A stretch of 64,000 nt of DNA from Timema cristinae (Eukaryota; Arthropoda; Insecta; Phasmatodea; Timematidae): NCBI GenBank assembly GCA_039000515.1, contig JBCFYV010009882.1, forward strand, positions 59,512,277 to 59,576,276, read 5' to 3'. Of this stretch, positions 22,540-34,654 are shown piece after piece. The position numbers and the translations under genes were made by a program. A model generated the notes under the pieces. The model was not told the DNA's origin. It worked only from the letters and a program-made list of their open reading frames with translations, and did not search any database. The stretch's first letter is position 1, and every line of letters begins with the position of its first letter.

Positions 22540-24360
22540 CATGTCACTTCTTGATAGGTGTTCCACCTTACCTTCAGTTATAGCACCGACAGACCGTTCA
22601 CCACATAGATTGTTTTCCAAGCTTGGTCGTTCTTAAATTACCGCTATTTTAATAGTTGTAGTTCTTTCCAATCCGAGTCATAATGTATCTGCCTTTTGAT
22701 TTTTGGGTTTATACATCCCTCACTGATCACGCGTTGTTCGAATCCCTTAATCATATGGTGTAGGTACACACCTTTCTTCTATTATATCTAATTGCAGTTG
22801 GTCACGAGCGAAGCTTTGGTCCAGATGAACAGCGATATGGCACAAACTGGTTACGTCCATAATTTTAGCTCCAATTATTATGTCCTTGGTTCTCCATTCA
22901 AAATTATGGATTATGCACCATGGACCTTTCTTTACTTTTTGGTGCATCCAATAATTTGGCTTTTGTTCTAAAGCACAGCTCATATTGAATCATGGACTCG
23001 TTACGTTACCATCTTGTTCATGGTTGGACCACCATTTTGATAGAAAAGCCTTCTCGACTGAAGGATAGGTGGGTCATTCAAATTCGTAAATCTCCACCAA
23101 AGAATCTGCAGAGGCTTGCATGCTAGTGGTGAGTAGGTGAAGTTTTAATGGTTCACTCACTAAATTACCTACCACTTGGTGCATCTTTATGATGAGTTTC
23201 ACTGCTGATATTCTCAATGCACTATCACTAAATTTAGGCAAACCTGCTTTGATCAAATCAAAATCTAATTCCCCTGTGGGGGTGTGAGACGTCACGTCAG
23301 TCAACCTGCTTGCTTGCTCCATGTGACGCCACTGTTACTGGTGATGTATCTTTCTTCCGGGGCAGTCTCAGATTTTGTCTCATGGATGTGAACCAATGTA
23401 ATTGATATTCAAGCGTTATTATTATATTAGTAATTCTTGCTTTTCTTTCAACATTGCGTTTAAGGTGTTGATTTGATTACTCAGACGATCATTCTTGGTT
23501 TCAAAAGTTTCTTGTTTCACTAATCTATAATTATTATTGTTTTCTAGCTGATTTAAGTCTCCACCAGATATTCATGGCTTTTGTTATTGCCTGTACTAGT
23601 TTTTTTTAATCTTCGATTCTCTCAAAGGTGATCCAGCTTAGTTTCGCACTCCCTTAGATTCTGGTGAACCTCCTTAAGACCTTTTTCTAGTGCTTCAAGT
23701 CTTCTAATCAGTTATTTTAACGTATTTCCAGTTCGTTGATACCTAGTACACAGTGGTTAGGGTGTTAACATTTCATTCATTGCCCTTAGCAGTTCTTCTA
23801 AAGTAGAGCTAATGTCCTTTGGTACCCTACCTAATTCCTGTATCTTTCTCCATCACTTCCTTATCTTATAGAGGTTCTATTCCTCCAGTAACTGTAGCAT
23901 ACATGTCACACATGTGAATTACCTTGAAAATTGGGATGATAATCTCTTCTTCCTTACAAACTATGTCTTCAATCATACATACCAAATATTGTTGGTTGTA
24001 GGGTATCTAATTTTCACAATACCATCATTCCTCCAAATTCCAGGCGTTCATATTCAAAACTATTCTTATGTTCAGGATATTATCTATTTCAACTGGTCTG
24101 TCTGTTTGTTATTTTCTTTTAATATTTGATAATCTAGGAATGGCCGACCTTGACCTACTGTATTAAATATACGCGTAGTCGCTTCTTCCTCCAAAATCCT
24201 TCCTATACCCTGGTAGCAAATAGTTTGTGTCATGTCCTGGTTCGTAATCATGTTTTTCTTTCCTCGCCTTGTTCTTCCTCGGGATCCTACTGGTTTGATT
24301 AGCGCTCAACATAATTGCTTCCTCTAAAGGATTCATAATAGTTCGCAATTCCATACCCAG
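22540..24360 (-). pseudogene. LTR-retrotransposon gag relic (coiled coil, gag domain, zinc knuckle)
   Basis: Reading the minus strand from 24360 downward: MELRTIMNPLEEAIMLSANQ; a coiled coil with heptads (LIRRLEALEKGLKEVHQNLR near 23700 and ETKNDRLSNQINTLNAMLKE near 23480); an open segment 23322-23074 containing GELDFDLIKAGLPKF; an open segment 22983-22747 with HIAVHLDQSFARDQLQLDII; and near 22590-22545 a collapsed CCHC knuckle (CYN, stop, then HLSRSDMSP after a one-base shift). The order fits a gag polyprotein of an LTR element. Stops and shifts separate the pieces. No protease or RT follows, and no LTR is certain. TGGTGCTAGGAAGC (complement of 25006-25019) looks like a primer-binding site and would lie just upstream. 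Confidence 0.5.
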
Positions 24361-25867
24361 TCGTGCTTAGTCATTAGAGTAGAAATAAATATGTAGCTCA
24401 CTTACTCTTATACCACCTTTTACCCTATAAATAATATTTGCCTTATTGGTTACTATTCAAGCTCGACTACTAGATTACTATTCCTCGTAGCCCCTCTATG
24501 TCACTGCGAAGTAGTACTGGTCCTGTGGACTCATCGTGTTCCTGCGCAACCGTGATTCTCCCGTGCAGCAGTGATTTCTCCGCGCAGCCTTGTCATACTT
24601 GCGCGGACGTCATTTTTTGAGAAACTGTCTGACCGTTAAGTGGTTGCGTTGCTTATCATAATTGTTATTCATCGTGATTCCTTCAGGTTCTTTGCGAGAC
24701 CGTTTCATACCCGTTGTTTTGAATCTAAGCTGATCCTAGAAACTTGCACCATCCTGTTACGTTCAAGCTTTGCCCGGTAAAACCATAAATGTCGTAGATT
24801 TTGATTAATAGTATAAATTAACATATTAACTTGCCATGCTCCTTAGGGTTAGTTAGCTATACTGAATTAATATATAGATAAATTAATTGATTAGGAGTAT
24901 TTATTACAAGTAAAACTGATAACAATTGTAATGAACTGGGTCGTCTTTCCCCAGGGAAAACTGTGTCCATCTATGTTCACAAAATAACTCGCCTTTGAGC
25001 TGAGCTTCCTAGCACCAAATATGATAGAGAAATTCAAAAATAACTTTCAAGAAGCTATCAAACCCCACTTACAGACTCTACCAATCAAAGCCATTCCTTG
25101 GTCCCTAATGTTATGAGCGTACCACTTGGGATGATCCCTGCTTGGGAGGGAGGGTGGGGGGAGGGGGAAGCTGGTCTTCGTTATCAACATAAACCAGAAT
25201 AGTGTTTAACTTAAACTAAGCATCACAAAGAGTTGAACCACTTTCCCTTTTTTTGTGAGCAACCCACCACATTACTCTCCAGCAGTCACCTTACATATTT
25301 ACAAAGTCAATAGATATTAGAAAATGTATACAGTACGAATAATTTAACCTATCATTTATTCCCGTAATGGTTGTATGTCCAGACCCCCTTGCAATATTCC
25401 GCACACGTCCAGATAAGCTAGCCCAACACGTCAATGCGGAAAAAGGCTAAAAATAGCATGTGAACGTCTAGTATATAAACACCTATTCATTGTGTTCAAC
25501 TGCACTTAAATAACTTCATATATGAAACAAATTGTATCGCAACGACAAAATTACTGACATAAAATACTTCCCTAAAAGACTATCAATGGCGTTATAATAG
25601 GGGTCAGAGTAGCTAAATTATTTATCATTGTTTGTTACACACTCATTATTTGCAGCTTAGTCAAATATTTGTCTTGCATAAAATATTCAGCGTGCAATTT
25701 AATACATTTTAGGGTTTGGCAGCATTAGGATATTCCAAACTTATTGAACCATCCAGTTGACCAGTTTTGGTAATTCACTCATTCGAAAGAGCCCATTTGC
25801 ATCAACAAATTTCAATTTCATATTAATAGATTTTTAAAAATGGATCAATGAGTAGGCCGAATAAATT
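24361..25867. other. Unassigned; possible 5' leader or LTR of the gag relic
   Basis: 24450-24800 is GC-richer than its surroundings and lies between the gag start and the primer-binding-site-like sequence at 25006-25019, so it may be leader. An LTR pair could not be found by eye. 25135-25170 is a G-rich run (GGAGGGAGGGTGGGGGGAGG). Confidence 0.3.
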
Positions 25868-26070
25868 ACGGGCTCATATGGTCTGGTTTGGAATTGAATG
25901 GCAGGCTAGGGTTCAAATCCCAGTCGGTTATAAATCTGTTTCCCAATCTCCCACCAAGTCAATGCGTATATATCTCTTCTAAATTCTCTCTTCCTCAACC
26001 CTGTCTCAGTGCCTCATAAGCGTAGTTAAAAAGTGTATAGCAATAAAGGGTCGTAGGACGTGATGGAAAA
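25868..26070 (+). repeat. SINE family B, degraded
   Basis: GCTCATATGGTCTGGTTTGG, box B GGGTTCAAATCCCAGTCGGT, and body CCCAATCTCCCACCAAGTCA to a worn tail near 26060. Confidence 0.55.
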
Positions 26071-26639
26071 CCAAAATAATTCAAAGAGAGGGGAAAACAT
26101 GTTTTTCAGCCAGCAGAGTGTGAAAAAGAACGTGTAGAACTCTAGATTTCTAAAAGAACATCCCGACTTTTAATAAAGTAGTATAAATCTACCTTTAACT
26201 ATAAAATATATGTTATGCCAAAAGTATTATTTGTTTATAAGGTCAATCATTATTAAAAAAGAGAGACAATCTTACTTTTTTTTAAATCAAGGAACAGAAC
26301 AATGTGCGTTGAAATGAGGCTATTTTAATCCTGGCAGTTTACCAGGATATCAATATGAATCAAAGGTAGAGAGTGGGAGGATCTTTTGCCAAGTGGCCCC
26401 TCAAACACTTATTACTTTCAAAGTATAACCAGCTATCAGAGGAGACGAGATTGTGACAATGTTAAGAGGCGTATTACAAGCACCAGCCACTTTTCATTTA
26501 TTTCTAATTAATTGTTTTAATACCACGAAGCGAGGTAAAGAAGACAAAAGGAGAAGAGAAACATCGGGGGATGCAATGGTCTAAAGCTGACAAAATAAAA
26601 CGCTTGTTAATAAACGTGTTTACTTCGTATTGTGGATAG
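26071..26639. other. Unassigned spacer
   Basis: No recognisable content. Confidence 0.35.
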
Positions 26640-26846
26640 CAATCCTGTTAGAATGTCTGTCAAATTTAACCCCTCCTTAAAGGTATAATTTTGCTAGTCA
26701 GAAGGAAACAATAACTCCTGCTATAATGTCTGTCAAACTCAACCCCTTCTCTTTGTTATAAAGTTGCTAGTTAGAAGAAAACAACGACTCCATCATGTCT
26801 GTCAAAGTTATAATGTTGCTAGTAAGAAGAAAACAATAACGGTGCC
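26640..26846. repeat. Tandem repeat, unit about 70 bp, 3 copies
   Basis: ATGTCTGTCAAA starts at 26653, 26726 and 26795. Each unit includes GGTATAATTTTGCTAGTCAG / GTTATAAAGTTGCTAGTTAG / GTTATAATGTTGCTAGTAAG followed by AAG.AAACAA. Confidence 0.75.
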
Positions 26847-27368
26847 TAATATTTTGCAAAGGAATATTATTTAAAATTCATATGCATTAAATTAATTAAT
26901 TGAATTAATATCTATTCAAACAACGTGATTGTTTATTAGCTTAAGATGATACAAAAAAAAATTTTTTAACCATCTTGAAAACGTAAAGTGCTATAACTAC
27001 AAATTTGAACTTAATTACTTTTTAAAAATCTTCGTAATCGATATTAATGGTAATAACTAACCAATTATAACAGATTAGATTATATTCTCATATCAAAAGA
27101 AAGTAGTGTAATTGTGAAAAAATCTATCTCGATATAATGATGAATTTTTCCGTTTTATGGGAACAGAAATCCAAAAAAGTGGCTTTTGATATTTCTGTTT
27201 GTTCCCATGTCTGCCTGTTTGGGATTTTCTGAAAGTCCTTTTTCACTTTAAGACAATTATAAAAGTAATGAGCATTTAGAATGTATCCATAAGGTTGAGA
27301 AAGTGTCTCCTTTCGTTATCAGCATTAGCTTCAAGGTTGATAAATACATTAATAATTAGTTTGTTTTT
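26847..27368. other. Unassigned AT-rich spacer
   Basis: No recognisable content. Confidence 0.35.
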
Positions 27369-27500
27369 CAAATGACACCAGGACATGGTAAATGAACGTA
27401 GGACCTTTGGCTTGACATGCCAATATTTAGCCAATGAGGTGTCCAGGATTCATCCTGTGTTCAGGGTCATTCTTCCCTTATAGCTTAAGGCAAAAAATAG
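27369..27500 (-). repeat. tRNA-derived repeat, family A, copy 2
   Basis: Reverse strand: AATCCTGGACACCTCATTGGC head, TTGGCATGTCAAGCCAA anticodon arm, AGGTCCTACGTTCATTTACC in the box B region. The flank AAGAATGACCCTGAACACAG and GCCTTAAGCTATAAGG match the flank of copy 1 at 7.5 kb. More decayed than copy 1. Confidence 0.55.
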
Positions 27501-27981
27501 CTATTAATGCTACAACATTCATTCCACTAAAGGTTTGCGTATAATTAAGATTAGAAGGTGGGTTGTAGTGTTTAATGTATCAATATCTGTAACGGGAGGA
27601 GTTATATGGGAATTTACCGTATTAATTTGACTAGTCTAGTGTCATGATAATGGCAAGTGATAAGTTTGCTGCTGCATTTCAGGCCCTAGTGAATATATCC
27701 AGGGATGGGAGGCTTTTAGGTTCTGACCCCTTTAACCAAACAGAGTTTCCTAAAATATTGTAACTGAAATCACCTCTAGCTTACACTATTTCTCACAGCC
27801 CCCTTTATCTCGCGGCTACTGTCCTCTAATGCTTCAGCAGTGGCTGTACACAAGGTAGCAGAAATCCCTCCCGGCTGTAATCCGGGCAAAGAAGAGGACC
27901 ATTCTGACCTAATTTCACCGTCACAAACATCAAATTGTAGGAGTGTATCAGATTTAGTATTTTGTTACTACTTAAAAGAAG
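27501..27981. other. Unassigned spacer
   Basis: A 68-codon frame at 27840-28046 crosses the hAT boundary and is not a gene. Confidence 0.35.
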
Positions 27982-27989
27982 CTGGATAT

Positions 27990-28816
27990 CAGTGGCGGCT
28001 CGTGTATAGGCACTGCGGAACTACAGAACCCCCTATTTTCACTTGATATTATCGATAATATTTAATATAATAAGTCCTTTTTCCTTTAATTCTTTCTTTA
28101 TTTTTGTAGTACAATATATATTCCTTGATCTTAATGTCAATACTTCAGTAGCCATCCTCCAGTTTATGAAAAAGATACAAAAATCTTTGTATGGAACTGT
28201 GCGCTTCACAGTACCAGCGACGTGGTGTTTGACTGTTGTGCGCATGCGCACATAGGAGGAGGTTGGGGAGGAAGGAGGGACTACCAGGTAGAGAGAGCAC
28301 TGTTGCTCTCGCAGTTCCGGCTCTGGCGTGTTGGTGGAAGGTTTTTTTTTTTACTCAGCGTGTGTTGTGCTTAAACACCCTTTACCACATTCTTGAATGT
28401 GATAAAGTGTAGAAGAGTGTAGAATTAGATTATTATTCTGCTTCCAGATATACTGTTTGATTCTTTTTTTTTTCGGTTCTTTTATTTAACAGAAAGACCA
28501 AATGCGCTTGCAGTACTTTCAATGGAGAAAAATTTCCTCAATTGTCATACAGAGATCAAGGAGAAAATTATTGAACTTTTTGCGCAAATTAAAACAAGAA
28601 GAATGGATTTCATTTTTAAATGAATAGATCAAGCTTGAATTGTAACAATTTAAGTTTAAGAAAGTAAAAAAAATATTTTTTTTGTTAAGATTTTATCAAG
28701 TTCCCGAATAAATTTTCTTTTTATATATTTTTTTTTCCTTTTACACAATTTAAAAATAAAGGCTAAAAATTTTCTGGAGCAGCACTCCCACTAATTTTAG
28801 CTACGAGCCGCCACTG
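27990..28816 (+). mobile_element. hAT deletion derivative (827 bp) with transposase C-terminal exon
   Basis: The 14-bp end CAGTGGCGGCTCGT is perfectly inverted at the right end (ACGAGCCGCCACTG). Flanks CTGGATAT (27982-27989) and GTGGATAT (28817-28824) are an 8-bp duplication with one change. A GC-richer patch at 28220-28340, with GTGCGCATGCGCAC, may be the original promoter side. The only coding remnant is the last exon (separate entry). The internal body of the transposase is missing, so this is a MITE-like internal deletion of a ZMYM1-like hAT. Confidence 0.88.
28501..28623 (+). pseudogene. hAT (ZMYM1-like) transposase C-terminal exon
   Basis: Frame NALAVLSMEKNF ... EIKEKIIELFAQIKTRR, ending MDFIFK and TGA. 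This matches the far C-terminus of zinc-finger-MYM-like hAT transposases (the last helices of the dimerisation domain). It is preceded by a pyrimidine tract and TTATTTAACAG at 28482-28492, a good 3' splice site, with the frame entering as KRPNAL. The 41 codons are uninterrupted, unlike the other transposase relics here, which suggests a relatively recent copy. The upstream exons are deleted. Confidence 0.7.
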
Positions 28817-28839
28817 GTGGATATAATAAAAATGATCTG

Positions 28840-29100
28840 AATTCACGTAAAGTGAAAGTGGGGAAAGCAAAGAAGGAAAAACACCCTTGTACACCTGGTT
28901 GAAATTTGAATCCAAACCTTCTCAAGAGACTGATCATAGTCCACGTGTTCATAGGACAAAAATAATTTAGAGGTATAAGGGGAAACAATCTTTAAAACAC
29001 CCTCTTAATACCCAATCAGGATTCTAACCCCAAACTCTCCGTCAATTTAATTCCAGTCTACAGTAGAATAGATGCATCAGACAAGGAGGCCACCAAAGTA
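28840..29100 (-). repeat. SINE family B, degraded (possibly two overlapping pieces)
   Basis: Reverse orientation. Box B complement 'TTGAATCCAAACC' near 28905 and a second 'GGATTCTAACCCCAAACTCTC' near 29020, then the head complement 'AAGGAGGCCACCAAAGTAGG' at 29085. The doubling of body and box B suggests a partial internal duplication or two nested copies. Confidence 0.5.
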
Positions 29101-29282
29101 GGTAGCTTTAATTTATTAGTAAAGAAATATTAGCGTTAATGGGAAGCTATATTGTTATATTGTTGTAGCCTGAAATAGTTATTTTGCTGTAGATGTTTGA
29201 TTTGCGTAATTATGCGCGTTCTGAAAATCAAAAGAGAAGCCAATAATGTGTAATACACTCCAAACTAATGTATTTACAAATA
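29101..29282. other. Spacer
   Basis: AT-rich, nothing recognisable. Confidence 0.35.
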
Positions 29283-29891
29283 TACAGAGTATTCCCAAGT
29301 TAAACGGCTAAACTTTGGCGAGTGGTAGTGGATCAAAAAACTAACTCAAAATGCCTTTTGGAGATTTACTAGTTATCGTTTTCTTTTTGCACAAACAGCA
29401 AAAAACTTAAAAAAACATAATAGGTAGGTATTAAATAAGATATTGTATTTATTTTGTTCAAAATTACGGCCTCCAGCCCGTAGACAAGTATTGGACCTGT
29501 CAATGACAGAGCGAGTGGCTGACCGACATTGCACGACTGTTGTTTCCTCGCACGCTTACGTTATCCTTGGTCGTAATATTTGAAGGTCATGAATAGACGC
29601 TTCATACTCTCTTTACTTGAGAGATCCACCAAACAAAAATATCTAATGGTGTTAAATCAGGTGAACGCAGAGGCCAAGCCATAGGTCCAACACGACCGAT
29701 CCATCTTCCAGGAAAATTAATATTAAGCCAATGCCGAGGACCACTGCAAAAGAACGGGTTTTTATTTATTTTCTTGCTGTTTGCGCGAAAAGGAAGCTAA
29801 AGCAAATAAATCTCCAAAGATATTTTGAGTAAGTTTTTTGATCCCCTACCACTTACCAAAGTTTAGACGTTTAACCCGGGAACATCCTGTA
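29283..29891 (-). mobile_element. Non-autonomous mariner element with TIRs of about 125 bp
   Basis: 609 bp between TA dinucleotides. Left TACAGAGTATTCCCAAGTTA and inverted right TACAGGATGTTCCCGGGTTA continue in parallel through GGCTAAACTTTGGCGAGTGG / GTCTAAACTTTGGTAAGTGG for about 125 bp. On the minus strand the interior reads GRWIGRVGPMAWPLRSPDLT then PLDIFVWWISQVKRV, the region of the third catalytic Asp of the mariner triad (normally 'SPDL.P.D.F.W'). The rest of the transposase is deleted. Confidence 0.87.
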
Positions 29892-30329
29892 TATAAAATA
29901 CAAATTCCAGCTATTCATAAAAGGCAACTTCCTAAAGTAAAATAAGCCCTTTGGCTACTCTTATAAGTGTAATATCACCTTTCTTGCTTCCACAATGGTG
30001 TTATTTACAATATAGTGCCCTATTATAATCAGTCAAGATAAGATTTACAATTTCAGGTTAAAATGTATATATATTTGTAACAATGGGACAATGAAAGATT
30101 AAAGTTTAATCTGCCTATATTTTAAATACCATCTTTAACCAATAAAAGTTTCTGACTAATCTATGTAACATTTTGGTAATATATCTTATGCTTATTAATC
30201 ACAAATCTCTATTAAAGCCAATATTAGCTCATCTGCTGTCACTATATTCATAAATAACCATTGAAAATGCGTAAAAATAAATATTGTTAAAAAAAATTAT
30301 TTGGAAACCTTGTAAAAATAGTGGTAGTG
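29892..30329. other. Unassigned AT-rich spacer
   Basis: Nothing recognisable. Confidence 0.35.
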
Positions 30330-30344
30330 GATCTAAAATTATAA

Positions 30345-30486
30345 GTACTAAAGTCAAAACTCCTAAGCTAAATTTCTTAACTTCAATGGACCTAGCTTTA
30401 TATGACCCAACTTCAGTACACCTAATTTTATAGCTCCTAACTTCACTAGACCTAAATTTATAAACCCACAGCTTCACTGATCCCAG
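30345..30486. repeat. 30-bp minisatellite, about 4-5 copies
   Basis: AACTTCAATGGACCTAGCTT and its relatives start at 30379, 30409 and 30439, exactly 30 bp apart, with weaker copies on either side. Read on the minus strand it yields a 10-residue repeat (EVRSYKIRCT type), which explains an 82-codon frame there. Confidence 0.8.
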
Positions 30487-30737
30487 ATGCTAACCTATTT
30501 GGTTTACGTTAGTTGTTATAGAGTTTTTGAAAAGCTAGATTTGAACATTGTGATTAAAAAGAGACCTTTAGATATGAAGCTGTTTAATAAACACAGCCAC
30601 AACGCTTGGAATGCGGGCCAAGAGCCAAGACTATAAAGCTCATACGAATGACCACCGTTCTTCCCCCTGCGTGTTATTTGAAGTCAGCGGGAGAGCTGAT
30701 TTTATTCGAATCATGTTTGCAGTCTCGGCCCTAAATG

Positions 30738-30950
30738 TCAAGCTCATCTAATCTAGTTTGCCGCTAATGAGGAAGCTGGAATTTGAATCTCGGCCGAGCG
30801 TACAGAGGTATATTTCCTAGATAAATTCTCAATCTCTTTTGAAATAAAATGTGGGAACATTTCTACTAAACTCTTCCTTTCTTATTCCTTTCCAAATAGT
30901 GGAGTTAATTGCGAAGAGTTTAAATGAGTAGTAAGATTAAAAACTCTGAT
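30738..30950 (+). repeat. SINE family B, degraded
   Basis: AAGCTCATCTAATCTAGTTT, box B GGAATTTGAATCTCGGCCGA, body TTTCCTAGATAAATTCTCAA and a tail remnant GAGTAGTAAGATTAAAAACT. Confidence 0.55.
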
Positions 30951-31209
30951 ATGTAGGACTACCTCAGAGCTAATTATCTCAAATGACGTGATCAGCTTTT
31001 ATTTATACACTTTTCAAGAATTCAGGCAGTGTCTTTTCCACCTAGTTGTTTACTAATAGTTTATTCACGTAGTTAAACAAATTTAAAATAAAAATTACTA
31101 ACAAATCACTGTAAGGACAATATTAATTTTTAAAAAATTGTTCTGTGCAATAATAATGGTTAATATATTTTTGTCACTAATATCACGTATTTATTATCCA
31201 CCCAGGTTA

Positions 31210-31352
31210 TCCAAATATTTACACAGGAGGAAAAATCTAGAACGATTTAGTAAAACCCATCCTCAGTACACTTGACCGGAATTCGAACCTGATCTCACAG
31301 TCACTAATAATTAAGTCTATTGTCTGAATCATTCTATCACCAATGCGGGCAA
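31210..31352 (-). repeat. SINE family B, partial
   Basis: CCTCAGTACACTTGACCGGA then box B complement ATTCGAACCTGATCTCACAG, up to the head complement 'TCTATCACCAATGCGGGC'. Confidence 0.6.
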
Positions 31353-32149
31353 CATAGCAGTTATTGAAGGAACAAAGCCAATCTCATAATTTGATGCTTG
31401 TTTTTGCTAGCTTCATCTCATAGCATATGATATTAGCAAATATTATTTGTTGCGTTAATTAATGGAAAGGTCTTATTTAAAAGCATATTATAGATTATTA
31501 TATTTTAAATGTCAAAAGGCTTGAGAGCCCAATCAATAACATAAAGAGTTAGGCCCTTATGTTTTATAAATAATTTATAAAATTGCCCTTATTGAAATCC
31601 CAAATAATTATGTTAACATTATTAGTTTTTTTAATTAAAAAACACCTTAATACTTTGGAAACTAAACATAACATATTTAAATTTAAGATCCCTAATGCTT
31701 CCACACTCTCGTCCCACTCCATAAACTTCCCTTCATTCAATTTCTTCCACTGTGAAAAAATCATGGCACAAATATTCATGAGCTAGTTTGTTTGCTAAGC
31801 AAAAAATTCCAACTTACGAAATATTAAATTTGGAACTAGGCATTAAAGATCTCAAAGCTATTTAAAAAAAGAGATATAAGAATTTCATTAACATTCATTA
31901 TATTTGAGAATATAGCTGCTGCATGGAGAAACTCGTATAATCCATGTGCTGATCACCCATGATTCAATAGTAGGGTTGAAAGAAGCTTGACACGGAAAAA
32001 AAAATTGCAGGGGGAGTTCCACGGGTGTTTAGTAATTTCACAAAATAAAAATTAGAATAAAATGAGAAAATATGTTCCAAGACCTGGTTTAAATGAAAGG
32101 TCCAAGTTCAAATTAATCGATTTGATTACACTATTTTCTTTATGCTCAT
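31353..32149. other. Unassigned AT-rich spacer
   Basis: Opposed frames at 31564-31786 mirror each other with no motifs. No gene is supported. Confidence 0.35.
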
Positions 32150-33480
32150 GTGTGTTTCTTGAATCGAATCGTCATCCCTAACCATCCTTCAAGACGAGTC
32201 CTTACTTTTATACGCATCCGCAGAGTTCAACTCTCGATATATGACTATGCCTTGCCCTCATAAATTAAGTGTCAAATTCTGGAACATCATTTAATACATT
32301 CCCCTCCTTCAGAAGAAGAACATTATGTCGTGAAGTCATGCATGACGTCATGCTTCATACTGAAAAGACTGTGGTCTCACTTAATCCATCCAGTCCATAC
32401 CCCTCTATCAAGACTGTACACTTTTTACATCATGAAATTATACCCACAGACTATACTATATATTTGGATTGCTTTATGAGCAAAGGAGTGATTTGGACAT
32501 TTTAAATAAGCTATGTATATACTTTTTATAACGATTATATTGAAAACAATTCTGATATTTTATACAATATACACAACTAACGGAGCTACACATATATGTT
32601 TAATTCGACTGTGCGCTGGCTGGGAATCTCAAAACCTGTCATGTACGATCCCAGTAAGACCATGGAAGATTGATACTCCAATTGCCCGTTCTACCGTCTG
32701 AAGCAGGAAGATACAGGTGACCTCCGAGATACACTCGAGTCACCTACTCCTTCTGAGCAGTGAAATCAGTAATTTTGTAACAAATTGGACGGAGTCAAAC
32801 GGGAACAGTACGACAGAATAAAAATTTTGGCAGAATAATTGACAATGAATTGGATATACTACGTGCTCCATTTAGAATAAAATTAAAACGGTCTGAACAT
32901 TGCTGAGTTCGAGGGTGTGGGCCGAGTGATGCTGGCGGCTGAAAACTTTGGGCAAACATATATGCATAGTTTTTGTATGTCCCAGAGAGGTATGGGTTAG
33001 CTCGGAGGAGAGTCATACCAGTTTTATTAAATTGTAGGTTTATATATTGTATAAAATATTATTATTGTTTTCAATATAATCGCTAAATAAGTAATTACAT
33101 AGTTTATTTTACATGTCCAATTCACTCCTTTGCTCATCAATAAATCCGAAGTTATAGTATAGTCTGAATAATACTCTATTGATGTAAGAAAAGCACAGTC
33201 TTTATAGAGGGGTATAGACTGGATGTTGTAAGTAAGAGCACAGTTTTCTCAGTATGAAGCATGATGTTACGCAGCGTGGAGATGAGAATGGAGGGGTTTA
33301 ATGTAATTCTACGTTCTGTAGAAAGAATGAAATAGGCTTATAGTATATAACGTTCCAGAATTCGATACTGAGCGTGCGAAGGCAATGCGTAGTCAAATAT
33401 TGAGAAACTAACACCGCGCACGCGTAAAAACAAGTCAAGATGAGAAAATAAACGCACATGAGTATTCAAGAAACAGTATA
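32150..33480. mobile_element. Foldback-type long inverted repeat, about 1.3 kb
   Basis: The left arm (about 32150-32580) and right arm (about 33025-33475) are imperfect reverse complements. Matched landmarks, left then right reversed: CATGCTTCATACTGAAAAGA / CATGCTTCATACTGAGAAAA; CCATACCCCTCTATCAAGAC / CTATACCCCTCTATAAAGAC; GAGCAAAGGAGTGATTTGGA / GAGCAAAGGAGTGAATTGGA; TATATTGAAAACAATTCTGA / TATATTGAAAACAATAATAA. The central 440 bp is unique and GC-richer, with no coding frame. No clear target duplication was found. Confidence 0.75.
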
Positions 33481-34654
33481 ACTGAATTTGAACTTAGATT
33501 CTTCCTTCACAACCGGCCTTGGATCTTGATTTTTCATTTTACTTTTCCGGTACATGGTTACTGAGGCTGGAGCCATGGGGTCCGAACACCCCCTAAAGTT
33601 TTATGACAGATAAAAAATATAGTATGATCTCTTGCTTGTAACTTGTACAGTCAGTGGCCTAACTAATCAATCTAATGGCTCAACAACAACAATCACCCAA
33701 TACGGCATTGGCAAGCTACAGTGCGCAGCTGACCAAGAGTAATATCTATGTGCTAAAGAAGCTCGATGTGCAGTGAACGATTGACTGGCCTGGCACTGAT
33801 GTCAATTCACTATTCAGTACCTTTCACACCTGTGGACTATTTTGATGTCATGGGCAAGAAAGCTAACAGAAGGCTACTATCATTGTAAAAGTGATAGTTA
33901 GTGATGCATGAACACTTTTCCATACACATAGTAATTTCATTATTTGGACTTGGTAGGTTACCTTTAGTTATGTTAATTTAATATAGTAAATTAATTTAGC
34001 AAATGTGTTGCCTTATTTATTTCAAGCAGACCCAAAAACAATATGAATTTATTTACACCGCAAAAAAGTTTTATTTAAAATTTCCAAACACATTAAATTC
34101 AGAAATAATGAGGCTTACAAAAAATCAGGGTGCATTGGATAACACCACTCAAAATAAAATCCTGGCTACGTACCTGACGGATATAGGACATTTTACTCAA
34201 GATTATGTGGTTCAGTCTTAACTTGATTCACTAGAGTCAATCTTTCAAATCAAGGCAATACCTGCCATATCAAAGGCTGCCTCATTTGACCATATATACC
34301 ATATTATAATGTATTCTATGGTTATGCTTGTCCAACACTATTAGTAATTTGTTACTTTTCAAACAGGCCACTAACTCAAAAGTAGTAAGGCAACATATCC
34401 CTTTATTACCTTGTTATTTGCACAAACAAAAAATAGTAACTAAAACTGTAAAGAGTTAATAAAATAATTATCCTTTATTTCCATAAAATACCATTATTAC
34501 TAGGTCAGTAGGCCAATTCTTTTTAAATTGTAGTATAAATATTTTATTAAATTCTGTCATTCTATGAAAATTTTCTGTTCACACTATTTTAATACTTGCT
34601 GTACATGCGTCGAAGTTATCAGTCACATTGATTAATTGCACACAGCTACGCATG
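33481..34654. other. Unassigned stretch
   Basis: Several short frames (34003-34221) without motifs. Nothing supported. Confidence 0.35.
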
